Positions 10,473 to 21,600 of a stretch of DNA of 64,000 nt are shown here, one piece after another. This DNA is from Ephemeroptericola cinctiostellae (GTDB lineage Bacteria; Pseudomonadota; Gammaproteobacteria; Burkholderiales; Burkholderiaceae), in NCBI RefSeq assembly GCF_003339525.1, contig NZ_CP031124.1, positions 1,240,001 to 1,304,000 of the forward strand, given 5' to 3'. Below the pieces are notes generated by a model that made no database searches, had not been told where the DNA came from, and saw nothing but the letters and a program-made list of their open reading frames with translations. The translations under genes were made by a program, and so were the position numbers. The first letter of the stretch is position 1, and every line of letters starts with the position of its first letter.

Positions 10473-10473
10473 T

Positions 10474-11973
10474 TCAGTTCCCTTGTTCCATGGTGGGTAG
10501 TACGGTGTCCAGCCCATTGCAAGCCAAATCGGCGGCACTCAACACCGCTCGCATTTTTGCATTGGTTTCATTCCATTCGGCATCGACGTTCGAATCGGTG
10601 ACGATGCCCGCACCCGCTTGCACATATAAGGTTTTGTCTTTAATCACGGCGGTGCGAATGGCAATGGCCAAATCCATGTCGTTGAAAAAGCCCATGTGAC
10701 CTACAGCACCGCCATATATGCCGCGTTTGGTCGGTTCAAGCTCATCTAGAATCTCCATCGCGCGCACTTTCGGTGCACCTGACAATGTGCCTGCTGGGAA
10801 TGTTGCTTTCAATACATCAATCGCATCCATGCCTGCTTTGACTTGCCCTTGAACGTTGGACACCATGTGCAACACGTGCGAGTATTTTTCAATCGCCATT
10901 TGTTCAGTGACTACAACGGTGCCGATTTGTGCAATGCGACCAATGTCATTGCGCCCAAGGTCAATCAACATCAAATGTTCAGCACATTCTTTTGCATCTG
11001 CAAGCAGGTCATTGGATAAGCGAATGTCTTCCGCATCATTTGCACCGCGTGGGCGTGTGCCTGCGATGGGACGAACGGTGGCGACACCTTCTTCATCCAG
11101 TTTAACCAAAATCTCAGGTGAAGCGCCGACCACATGTGTGTCACCGTAATTCATGAAATACATGTATGGCGATGGATTCAGTGCGCGCAAGGCCCGATAC
11201 AGGTTGATGGGTTCCGCAGCAAAAGGACGCTGGTTGCGCTGAGAAAGCACCACTTGCATACAATCACCCGCAAGAATGTAGTCCTTGCACTTAAGTACAT
11301 CGCGTTTAAACTCATTTTCACCATAGTCAGACCGTGGCGCGTTATTTTCCACGCGTGGGCTGGAGGGGATTTGTGCAGAAGCTCGCAATTTATCCAACAT
11401 GTCGGACAAACGCGCCACTGCCTTTTCATAAGCATGCGGTTTTTGTGGATTTGCATAAACCGTTAAATAGACTTTACCCAACACATTGTCCACAACGGCC
11501 AGCTCTTCGGATAACAATAAATGCAAATCAGGGAGGTCAACATCCGCATGAGGCGTTGTTTTTTTCAGGCGGGTTTCGATTTCACGCACCGTGTCGTAAG
11601 AAAAATAACCGACCAAACCACCACTGTATCGGGCATGTCCATCCAGTTTAGGCACGTTGTAACGTTTTAAAAAATCGCGTGTATAGGCGAACAGATCGGT
11701 ATCTGGATGTTCTTCAATGCAAAGGTCATCGTGGTACACGCGAATGGTGTTCTCCATTTTAACCACCCGTGTCTGACAAGGTAAACCGATGATGGAGTAA
11801 CGGCCAGAGCGTTCACCGCCCACAACCGATTCCAGTAAATAGCTATAAGGTGCGTTGGCCAGTTTCAAATAAATTGAAAGTGGTGTATCGAGGTCAGCAA
11901 AGGTTTCCAGAGACAGCGGGACATGGTTGTGGCCTTGATGTGCCAAGGCGTAAAAAGCGTCTTGAGAGAGCAT
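10474..11973 (-). CDS. trpE: Anthranilate synthase component I
   Basis: A 499-residue chorismate-utilising enzyme that makes anthranilate with TrpG. The N-terminal part holds LLESVVGGERSGRYSIIG, with the LLES element of the Trp feedback site. The catalytic C-terminal half has CIIAGD-like KDYILAGDCMQVVLSQR, PSPYMYFMNYG, VGASPEILV, RPIAGTRPRG, HLMLIDLGRNDIGRIA, FPAGTLSGAPKVRAMEI and GIYGGAVGH. A good ribosome-binding site (AAGGAAAA) precedes ATG 11973. It is the first structural gene of the operon and is preceded by a Trp-rich leader ORF. Confidence 0.96.
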   Translation of the reverse strand: MLSQDAFYALAHQGHNHVPLSLETFADLDTPLSIYLKLANAPYSYLLESVVGGERSGRYSIIGLPCQTRVVKMENTIRVYHDDLCIEEHPDTDLFAYTRDFLKRYNVPKLDGHARYSGGLVGYFSYDTVREIETRLKKTTPHADVDLPDLHLLLSEELAVVDNVLGKVYLTVYANPQKPHAYEKAVARLSDMLDKLRASAQIPSSPRVENNAPRSDYGENEFKRDVLKCKDYILAGDCMQVVLSQRNQRPFAAEPINLYRALRALNPSPYMYFMNYGDTHVVGASPEILVKLDEEGVATVRPIAGTRPRGANDAEDIRLSNDLLADAKECAEHLMLIDLGRNDIGRIAQIGTVVVTEQMAIEKYSHVLHMVSNVQGQVKAGMDAIDVLKATFPAGTLSGAPKVRAMEILDELEPTKRGIYGGAVGHMGFFNDMDLAIAIRTAVIKDKTLYVQAGAGIVTDSNVDAEWNETNAKMRAVLSAADLACNGLDTVLPTMEQGN

Positions 11974-12079
11974 GGTTTTCCTTCAGGTAGGGAACTGTTG
12001 TATTTAAGTGTCAAGCACTTAAGACAGATTCAAACCGCGAAACACGATGCCGTAATGACACATGGATGTTGCGCGGAAA

Positions 12080-12121
12080 GGCTTTAGAGGGCGGCGTTCA
12101 AACGCCAAGACCCTAAACGCC
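12080..12121 (-). promoter_or_regulatory. Candidate trp attenuator hairpin
   Basis: On the transcript strand the arm GGCGTTTAGGG (12121-12111) can pair with CCCTCTAAAGCC (12091-12080). A second perfect small hairpin, GGCGTT/AACGCC (12106-12093), is nested in the loop. The structure begins right after the second leader Trp codon, contains the third, and ends past the leader stop codon, so a ribosome stalled on Trp codons would disturb it. No long U-run follows, so which alternative fold terminates transcription is not resolved. Confidence 0.55.
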
Positions 12122-12203
12122 AACGCAAGCGCTGCCAACGTGTCACATGAATGATGTGTTTACGGGGGCTTGCAGCAGAGAAGGAAAGATTGAAGTGTTG
12201 CAT
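12084..12203 (-). CDS. trpL: trp operon leader peptide (candidate TrpL)
   Basis: A 39-codon reading frame on the minus strand, 110 bp upstream of trpE. It starts MQHFNLSFSAASPRK and carries Trp at codons 23, 28 and 33, within RWQRLRWRLGSW. Three Trp codons in eleven is far above background and is what a ribosome-mediated attenuator needs. A hairpin overlaps its 3' end (12080-12121). The promoter at 12211-12239 places the start of transcription at or next to the ATG, so it may be translated as a leaderless message, as is known for trpL of Sinorhizobium meliloti. The coding call is inferred from position and composition. Confidence 0.72.
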   Translation of the reverse strand: MQHFNLSFSAASPRKHIIHVTRWQRLRWRLGSWRLNAAL

Positions 12204-12210
12204 GGGGATT

Positions 12211-12239
12211 ATTGTAAACGATTTTTTAAAAACAGTTAA
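12211..12239 (-). promoter_or_regulatory. Candidate sigma-70 promoter of the trp operon
   Basis: On the minus strand: -35 TTAACT (12239-12234), a 17-bp spacer, and -10 TACAAT (12216-12211). The predicted start, about 7 bases on, falls at the ATG of the leader peptide. Confidence 0.5.
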
Positions 12240-12660
12240 TTAAAAATAAACGATTGAAGGGTAGGCTTAAATGTGAAATAGAAAGTCAATTTGCATCTGT
12301 TTGATATACTTATATTTTAAATAAAATATGTTTTTTATGTATACATCCGTGTAATATATATCCTTAATTGTTTGCAATCGTGATTTTGTTGCATTATAAT
12401 TCGTCATAATTGTTGAATAGTACTAAATTAAACTCTCGTTTAATCTTAAAAATATCGTTTTTAAGTAGCTATTTTTACATTTTAAGTAAAAATCAACTAT
12501 GTGTTTTATTTTATAAAACAAAGTAAAGATTGATTTTTCGTGTTTCTGATAATTAAATTACAATTTGTCATCTGTTTGTATGCTGTTGTGTGTGCTATTT
12601 ATTGTGGTTTTACAGAGCTTATACACTGGCTTGCTGGGTTGTCCATGTTTCATTCATAAA
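12240..12660 (+). promoter_or_regulatory. Very AT-rich upstream region of the giant adhesin gene
   Basis: About 420 bp with long A/T tracts (for example TATATATCC, GCATTATAATTCG) between the divergent trp leader and the adhesin start. No gene is seen in it. TATAAT-like boxes are abundant, so no single promoter is assigned. Such tracts are typical of promoters of surface and xenogeneically silenced genes; binding by an H-NS/MvaT-type protein is only inference. The last part, 12565-12660, is an open frame upstream of the adhesin start that encodes no recognisable signal. Confidence 0.4.
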
Positions 12661-12672
12661 AAAGGTATAGAG

Positions 12673-15600
12673 ATGAATAAGTCATATCGATCGATTTATA
12701 ACGAAGAGCTAGGTGCGTGGGTTGCAGTTGCAGAAAACGTACCCGCCAAAGGAAAAAAAGGTAAAGCAGGTGGCTTGGTTATGGCCGCTGCGGTGATTGC
12801 AAATGCGGCTGGTGCAGTGGCACATGCGCAGGTTGTGGTTGTCGGTACCGACACTTCGCTTGAGGGTGGAGCCACAGCCAGTGCGAATGGTGGGGTTGGG
12901 GAAACAACGAATTCTGTTGCGATTGGATCATATGCGACGGCCAATGCAGGCTCATCAATCGCGATTGGTTATAAGGCTTATGCCGTAACAAGTGGTGCAG
13001 TCAATGGCAAATACCCAGTGTCTATCGCAATTGGTTGGTCTGCTTCTGCAACAGCCGGGGATGCATTGGCTTTTGGTACAAATAACATTGCCGCTGGGGT
13101 GAACTCCAGTTCCTATGGTAACCAGATTAAAACATCAGGGGCAAACGCTATCGCCATTGAAGGGTTGACTGATGGTGTATGGGGAGCTGCGGGTACCACT
13201 GTTGAGGTGATTGACGCTGCATCGACTTCAGGTGTTGCTGTGGGTAACTATGCGACGATTAAGGGTTCAGTGGATGCCATATCCATTGGTACAAATGCCA
13301 GCATCGCTTCAGGTGCGACCAATGCGACCGCTTTGGGTAAAAATGCAAACGTTGCAACGGGTGCGACAGGTGGCATTGCGTTTGGTACCGCTGCCAATGT
13401 GAGTGCGAATGCGATCAATGCTGTGGCCATCGGTAACTCAGCCACTGCAAAAGGTGCTTACACTGTTGCAGTGGGTAATGCTGCGTTGGCGGGCGGCACA
13501 GACAATGGTGTTGCTGTCGGTAACAGTGCAACAGCGGCAGGTGTTGATTCTGTGGCTGTGGGTAGTAAAAACTATGCCGCAGGTGCAAATGCAACCGTTG
13601 TGGGTAATCAAGTCAAAGCATCGGGTGGGAATTCAATTGCCATTGCGGGTCTGTCAGGTTCCTCGGTGGTTGAGCTCATTGATGCGACTTCTGATTCTGC
13701 CATCGCGATTGGTAATATGGCGAAAGTGACAACGGCCGTAAATGGTATTGCCTTGGGTACAAGTGCAACCGTGGGTGCCGCTGATAATGTGGCAATTGGC
13801 TCGGGCTCTACTGCCTTGACATCAACTTCTAAAGTGACCAGTGGGACAGTCGGCACGGTGACATATGGTACTTTTGCCAATGGCACAACAAGTGCGACAC
13901 GTGTGTTTGCTGTTGGTTCAGCAGCAGATACGCGTCAACTACAATTTGTGTCAGCTGGTAACATCACATCGACTTCTACGGATGGTATCAACGGCAGTCA
14001 ATTGTATGCAGCCTTAAGCGTGACTCAAAGCAGCATTGCTTCATTGTCAACGGGCACTTCAACTGGATTGAGTGCCAGCAACAGCGCGGTGGCGTCTTTG
14101 TCAAGTTCAACCTCCAGTGGCTTGAGTTCTGCTGACTCGGTTATAGCATCGTTGTCAACGAGTACCTCAACAGGGCTGAGTGCAACCAACAGCGCTGTGG
14201 CGTCATTGTCATCGTTAACAGGTAGCACGGTTGCCTCGTTGTCGACATTGACGGGTAGCGTAGTGGCTTCATTGTCAACCAGTACTTCAACAGGTTTGAG
14301 CACAACGAACAGTGCAGTGGCCTCATTGTCAAGCGTGACTGGCAGTTCAATTGCATCGTTGTCGACGGCCATTTCAACAACAACATCAACTGTTTTGAGC
14401 ACAGCCAATAGCACGATTGCATCGTTGTCAACATTGACGGGCAGCGTGGTGGCTTCGTTGTCGACTTCAGCTTCAACAGGTTTGAGCACAACCAACAGTG
14501 CAGTGGCGTCATTGTCATCGTTAACCGGCAGCACAGTTGCATCGTTGTCAACGGTGGTATCTTCTATTACCTCAACGACTTTGAGCAGCGCCAACAGCAC
14601 GATTGCATCGTTGTCAACATTGACGGGCAGCGTGGTGGCTTCGTTGTCGACTTCAGCTTCAACAGGTTTGAGCACAACCAACAGTGCAGTGGCGTCATTG
14701 TCATCGTTAACCGGCAGCACAGTTGCATCGTTGTCAACGGTGGTGTCTTCTATTACCTCAACGACTTTGAGCAGCGCCAACAGCACGATTGCATCGTTGT
14801 CCACATTGACGGGTAGCGTGGTGGCTTCGTTGTCGACTTCAACTTCAACAGGTTTGAGCACAACCAACAGTGCCGTGGCGTCATTGTCATCGTTAACAGG
14901 CAGCACAGTTGCATCGTTGTCAACGGTGGTGTCTTCGATCACATCGACCACTTTGAGCAGCGCCAACAGCACGATTGCATCGTTGTCAACATTGACGGGC
15001 AGCGTGGTGGCTTCGTTGTCGACTTCAACTTCAACAGGTTTGAGCACAACCAACAGTGCAGTGGCGTCATTGTCATCGTTAACAGGCAGCACAGTTGCAT
15101 CGTTGTCTACTGTGGTGTCTTCTATTACCTCAACGACTTTGAGCAGCGCCAACAGCACGATTGCATCATTGTCAACGGTAACGGGCAGCGCGATTGCCTC
15201 GTTGTCGACATTGACGGGTAGTGTGGTGGCTTCGTTGTCGACTTCAACTTCAACAGGTTTGAGCACAACCAACAGTGCAGTGGCGTCATTGTCATCGTTA
15301 ACAGGCAGCACAGTTGCATCGTTGTCAACGGTGGTGTCTTCGATCACATCGACTACTTTGAGCAGTGCCAACAGCACGATTGCTTCATTGTCAACCGTAA
15401 CAGGCAGCGCGATTGCCTCGTTGTCGACATTGACGGGTAGTGTGGTGGCTTCATTGTCAACTTCAGCTTCAACAGGTTTGAGCACAACCAACAGCGCCGT
15501 GGCATCGTTGTCAACGGCGGTGTCTTCTATTACCTCAACGACCTTGAGCAGCGCCAACAGCACAATTGCTTCATTGTCAACCGTAACAGGCAGCGCGATT

Positions 15601-18600
15601 GCCTCGTTGTCGACATTGACGGGTAGTGTGGTGGCTTCATTGTCAACTTCAGCTTCAACAGGTTTGAGCACAACCAACAGCGCCGTGGCATCGTTGTCAA
15701 CGGCGGTGTCTTCTATTACCTCAACGACCTTGAGCAGCGCCAACAGCACAATTGCTTCATTGTCAACGGTGACGGGCAGCGCTATTGCATCGTTGTCTAC
15801 ATTGACGGGTAGCGTGGTGGCTTCGTTGTCGACTTCAGCTTCAACAGGTTTGAGCACAACCAACAGCGCGGTTGCATCATTGTCAACTGCGGTGTCTTCG
15901 ATCACGTCGAGCACTTTGAGCAGCGCCAACAGCACGATTGCTTCATTGTCAACGGTAACGGGCAGCGCGATTGCATCGTTGTCTACATTGACGGGTAGCG
16001 TGGTGGCTTCGTTGTCGACTTCAGCTTCAACAGGTTTGAGCACAACCAACAGCGCCGTGGCGTCACTGTCAAGCGTGACGGGTAGTTCAATTGCATCGTT
16101 GTCAACGGCCATTTCAACAACGTCATCGACTGTTTTGAGCACAGCCAACAGCGCGATTGCATCGTTGTCAACATTGACTTCAACTGGTTTCAGTACGGTT
16201 GATTCAACAGTGGCTTCGTTGTCGACTTCAACTTCAACAGGTTTGAGCACAACCAACAGCGCGGTTGCATCGTTGTCAACTGCAGTGTCTTCGATCACAT
16301 CAACGACTTTGAGCAGCGCCAACAGCACGATTGCTTCATTGTCAACGGTGACGGGCAGCGCGATTGCATCGTTGTCTACATTGACGGGTAGCGTGGTGGC
16401 TTCGTTGTCGACTTCAACTTCAACAGGTTTGAGCACAACCAACAGCGCCGTGGCGTCACTGTCAAGCGTGACGGGTAGTTCAATTGCATCGTTGTCAACG
16501 GCCATTTCAACAACGTCATCGACTGTTTTGAGCACAGCCAACAGCGCGATTGCATCGTTGTCAACATTGACTTCAACTGGTTTCAGTACGGTTGATTCAA
16601 CAGTGGCTTCGTTGTCGACTTCCACTTCAACAGGTTTGAGCACAACCAACAGCGCTGTGGCGTCATTGTCAAGCGTGACTGGCAGCTCAATTGCATCGTT
16701 GTCAACCGTTGTTTCAACGGCATCATCGACCACTTTGAGTAGCGTCAACAGCACGATTGCCTCGTTGTCAACGGTGACGGGTAGTGCGATTGCATCGTTG
16801 TCAACATTGACCGGTAGCGTGGTGGCTTCGTTGTCGACTTCAGCTTCAACAGGTTTGAGCACAACCAACAGCGCCGTGGCTTCGTTGTCAACAGCAGTGT
16901 CAACGGCATCATCGACGATCCTGAGCACAGCCAACAGCACGATTGCTTCGTTGTCCACATCGACTTCAACTGGTTTCAGTACGGTTGATTCAACAGTGGC
17001 TTCGTTGTCGACTGTGACGGGCAGTTCGATTGCTTCATTGTCAACGAGCACTTCAACAGGTTTAAGCACAACCAACAGCGCTGTGGCTTCGTTGTCAACA
17101 GCAGTGTCAACGGCATCATCGACCATCCTGAGCACAGCCAACAGCACGATTGCCTCGTTGTCTACATTGACTTCAACTGGTTTCAGCACAGTGGACTCAA
17201 CAGTGGCTTCGTTGTCAACGAGTACTTCAACAGGCTTAAGCACAACCAACAGTGCTGTGGCTTCGTTATCAACCGTGACAGGTAGTTCAATTGCATCGTT
17301 GTCAACAGCAGTGTCAACGGCATCATCGACGATCCTGAGCACAGCCAACAGCACGATTGCTTCGTTGTCCACATCGACTTCAACTGGTTTCAGTACGGTT
17401 GATTCAACAGTGGCTTCGTTGTCGACCGTGACGGGTAGTTCAATTGCATCGTTGTCAACAGCAGTTTCAACGGCGTCATCGACGATCCTGAGCACAGCCA
17501 ACAGCACGATTGCCTCGTTGTCTACATTGACTTCAACTGGTTTCAGCACAGTGGACTCAACAGTGGCTTCGTTGTCAACGAGTACTTCAACAGGCTTAAG
17601 CACAACCAACAGTGCTGTGGCTTCGTTATCAACCGTGACAGGTAGTTCAATTGCATCGTTGTCAACAGCAGTGTCAACGGCATCATCGACTGTCTTGAGC
17701 ACTGCCAATAGCACGATTGCTTCGTTGTCCACAGCGACTTCAACTGGTTTCAGCACGGTTGATTCAACAGTGGCTTCGTTGTCGACCGTGACGGGTAGTT
17801 CAATTGCATCGTTGTCAACAGCAGTTTCAACGGCGTCATCGACGATCCTGAGCACAGCCAACAGCACGATTGCCTCGTTGTCTACATTGACTTCAACTGG
17901 TTTCAGCACAGTGGACTCAACAGTGGCTTCGTTGTCAACATCGACTTCAACTGGTTTCAGTACAGTCGATAGTTCGATTGCATCATTGTCAACGGCTGCT
18001 TCAACGGCATCATCGACTGTCTTGAGCACCGCCAATAGCACGATTGCTTCGTTGTCCACAGCGACTTCAACTGGTTTCAGCACGGTTGATTCAACAGTGG
18101 CTTCGTTGTCGACTTCAACTTCGACAGGCTTCAGTACAGTAGATTCAACAGTGGCTTCGTTGTCCACATCGACTTCAACTGGTTTCAGTACAGTCGACAG
18201 CTCGATTGCATCATTGTCAACGGCTGCTTCAACGGCATCATCGACTGTCTTGAGCACCGCCAATAGCACGATTGCTTCGTTGTCCACAGCGACTTCAACT
18301 GGTTTCAGCACGGTTGATTCAACAGTGGCTTCGTTGTCGACGTCAACTTCGACAGGCTTCAGTACAGTAGACTCAACAGTGGCTTCGTTGTCAACATCGA
18401 CTTCAACTGGCTTCAGTACAGTCGACAGCTCGATCGCATCATTGTCAACGGCTGCTTCAACGGCATCATCGACTGTTTTGAGCACCGCCAACAGCACGAT
18501 TGCTTCGTTGTCCACAGCGACTTCAACTGGCTTCAGCACGGTTGATTCAACAGTGGCTTCGTTGTCAACATCGACTTCAACTGGTTTCAGTACAGTCGAT

Positions 18601-21600
18601 AGTTCGATTGCATCATTGTCAACGGCTGCTTCAACGGCATCATCGACTGTCTTGAGCACTGCCAACAGCACGATTGCTTCGTTGTCCACAGCGACTTCAA
18701 CTGGTTTCAGCACGGTTGATTCAACAGTGGCTTCGTTGTCGACGTCAACTTCGACAGGCTTCAGTACAGTAGATTCAACAGTGGCTTCGTTGTCAACATC
18801 GACTTCAACTGGTTTCAGTACAGTCGACAGTTCGATCGCATCATTGTCAACGGCTGCTTCAACGGCATCATCGACTGTCTTGAGCACTGCCAATAGCACG
18901 ATTGCTTCGTTGTCCACAGCGACTTCAACTGGTTTCAGCACGGTTGATTCAACAGTGGCTTCGTTGTCGACGTCAACTTCGACAGGCTTCAGTACAGTAG
19001 ATTCAACAGTGGCTTCGTTGTCAACATCGACTTCAACTGGTTTCAGTACAGTCGACAGTTCGATCGCATCATTGTCAACGGCTGCTTCAACGGCATCATC
19101 GACTGTCTTGAGCACTGCCAATAGCACGATTGCTTCGTTGTCCACAGCGACTTCAACTGGTTTCAGCACGGTTGATTCAACAGTGGCTTCGTTGTCGACG
19201 TCAACTTCGACAGGCTTCAGTACAGTAGATTCAACAGTGGCTTCATTGTCCACATCGACTTCAACTGGTTTCAGTACAGTCGACAGTTCGATCGCATCAT
19301 TGTCAACGGCTGCTTCAACGGCATCATCGACTGTCTTGAGCACCGCCAATAGCACGATTGCTTCGTTGTCCACAGCGACTTCAACTGGTTTCAGCACGGT
19401 TGATTCAACAGTGGCTTCGTTGTCGACGTCAACTTCGACAGGCTTCAGTACAGTAGATTCAACAGTGGCTTCGTTGTCCACATCGACTTCAACTGGTTTC
19501 AGTACAGTCGATAGTTCGATTGCATCATTGTCAACGGCTGCTTCAACGGCATCATCGACTGTCTTGAGCACCGCCAATAGCACGATTGCTTCGTTGTCCA
19601 CAGCGACTTCAACTGGTTTCAGCACGGTTGATTCAACAGTGGCTTCGTTGTCGACGTCAACTTCGACAGGCTTCAGTACAGTAGATTCAACAGTGGCTTC
19701 GTTGTCCACATCGACTTCAACTGGTTTCAGTACAGTCGACAGCTCGATTGCATCATTGTCAACGGCTGCTTCAACGGCATCATCGACTGTCTTGAGCACC
19801 GCCAATAGCACGATTGCTTCGTTGTCCACAGCGACTTCAACTGGTTTCAGCACGGTTGATTCAACAGTGGCTTCGTTGTCGACGTCAACTTCGACAGGCT
19901 TCAGTACAGTAGACTCAACAGTGGCTTCGTTGTCCACATCGACTTCAACTGGTTTCAGTACAGTCGATAGTTCGATTGCATCATTGTCAACGGCTGCTTC
20001 AACGGCATCATCGACTGTCTTGAGCACTGCCAATAGCACGATTGCTTCGTTGTCCACAGCGACTTCAACTGGTTTCAGCACGGTTGATTCAACAGTGGCT
20101 TCGTTGTCGACGTCAACTTCGACAGGCTTCAGTACAGTAGACTCAACAGTGGCTTCGTTGTCCACATCGACTTCAACTGGTTTCAGTACAGTCGATAGTT
20201 CGATTGCATCATTGTCAACGGCTGCTTCAACGGCATCATCGACTGCCTTGAGCACTGCCAATAGCACGATTGCTTCGTTGTCCACAGCGACTTCAACTGG
20301 TTTCAGCACGGTTGATTCAACAGTGGCTTCGTTGTCGACGTCAACTTCGACAGGCTTCAGTACAGTAGACTCAACAGTGGCTTCGTTGTCCACATCGACT
20401 TCAACTGGTTTCAGTACAGTCGATAGTTCGATTGCATCATTGTCAACGGCTGCTTCAACGGCATCATCGACTGTCTTGAGCACCGCCAATAGCACGATTG
20501 CTTCGTTGTCCACAGCGACTTCAACTGGTTTCAGCACGGTTGATTCAACAGTGGCTTCGTTGTCGACGTCAACTTCGACAGGCTTCAGTACAGTAGACTC
20601 AACAGTGGCTTCGTTGTCCACATCGACTTCAACTGGTTTCAGCACGGTTGATTCAACAGTGGCTTCGTTGTCGACGTCAACTTCGACAGGCTTCAGTACA
20701 GTAGATTCAACAGTGGCTTCGTTGTCAACATCGACTTCAACTGGTTTCAGTACAATGGACTCAACAGTGGCTTCGTTGTCAACATCGACTTCAACTGGTT
20801 TCAGTACAATGGACTCAACAGTGGCTTCGTTGTCGACGTCAACTTCGACTGGCTTCAGTACAGTGGACTCAACAGTGGCCTCGTTGTCAACATCGACTTC
20901 GGCTGGTTTCAGTACAGTAGACTCAACAGTGGCATCGTTGTCAACAGTGACAGGCAGCTCAATCGCTTCATTGTCAACGTCGACTTCGGCTGGTTTCAGC
21001 ACGGTTGATTCAACAGTGGCTTCGTTGTCAACGTCGACTTCGGCTGGCTTCAGCACAGTGGACTCAACAGTGGCTTCGTTATCAACAGCGACAGGCAGTT
21101 CAATCGCATCGTTGTCAACGTCGACTTCAGCTGGCTTCAGCACGGTGGATTCGACAGTGGCTTCATTGTCAACAGTAACAGGCAGTTCAATCGCATCGTT
21201 GTCAACGTCGACTTCAGCTGGTTTCAGTACGGTGGATTCGACAGTGGCTTCATTGTCAACTTCGACTTCAGCTGGTTTCAGTACAGTGGACTCAACAGTG
21301 GCTTCGTTGTCAACATCGACTTCGGCTGGTTTCAGTACGGTGGATTCGACAGTAGCTTCGTTGTCAACATCGACTTCAGCTGGCTTCAGCACAGTGGATT
21401 CAACAGTGGCTTCATTGTCAACAGTAACAGGCAGCTCGATCGCATCGTTGTCAACATCGACTTCGGCTGGTTTCAGCACGGTTGATTCAACAGTGGCTTC
21501 ATTGTCAACGTCGACTTCAGCTGGTTTCAGTACGGTGGATTCGACAGTGGCTTCATTGTCAACAGTAACAGCCAGCTCGATCGCTTCGTTGTCAACGTCG

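Noticed and set aside
11178..11456. Minus-strand 92-codon ORF inside trpE
   Set aside because: It lies in a wrong frame of the well-supported trpE coding region, on the same strand.
12565..12672. Upstream extension of the adhesin ORF
   Set aside because: It precedes the ESPR signal peptide, lacks an RBS, and would add 36 residues in front of the recognised export signal.
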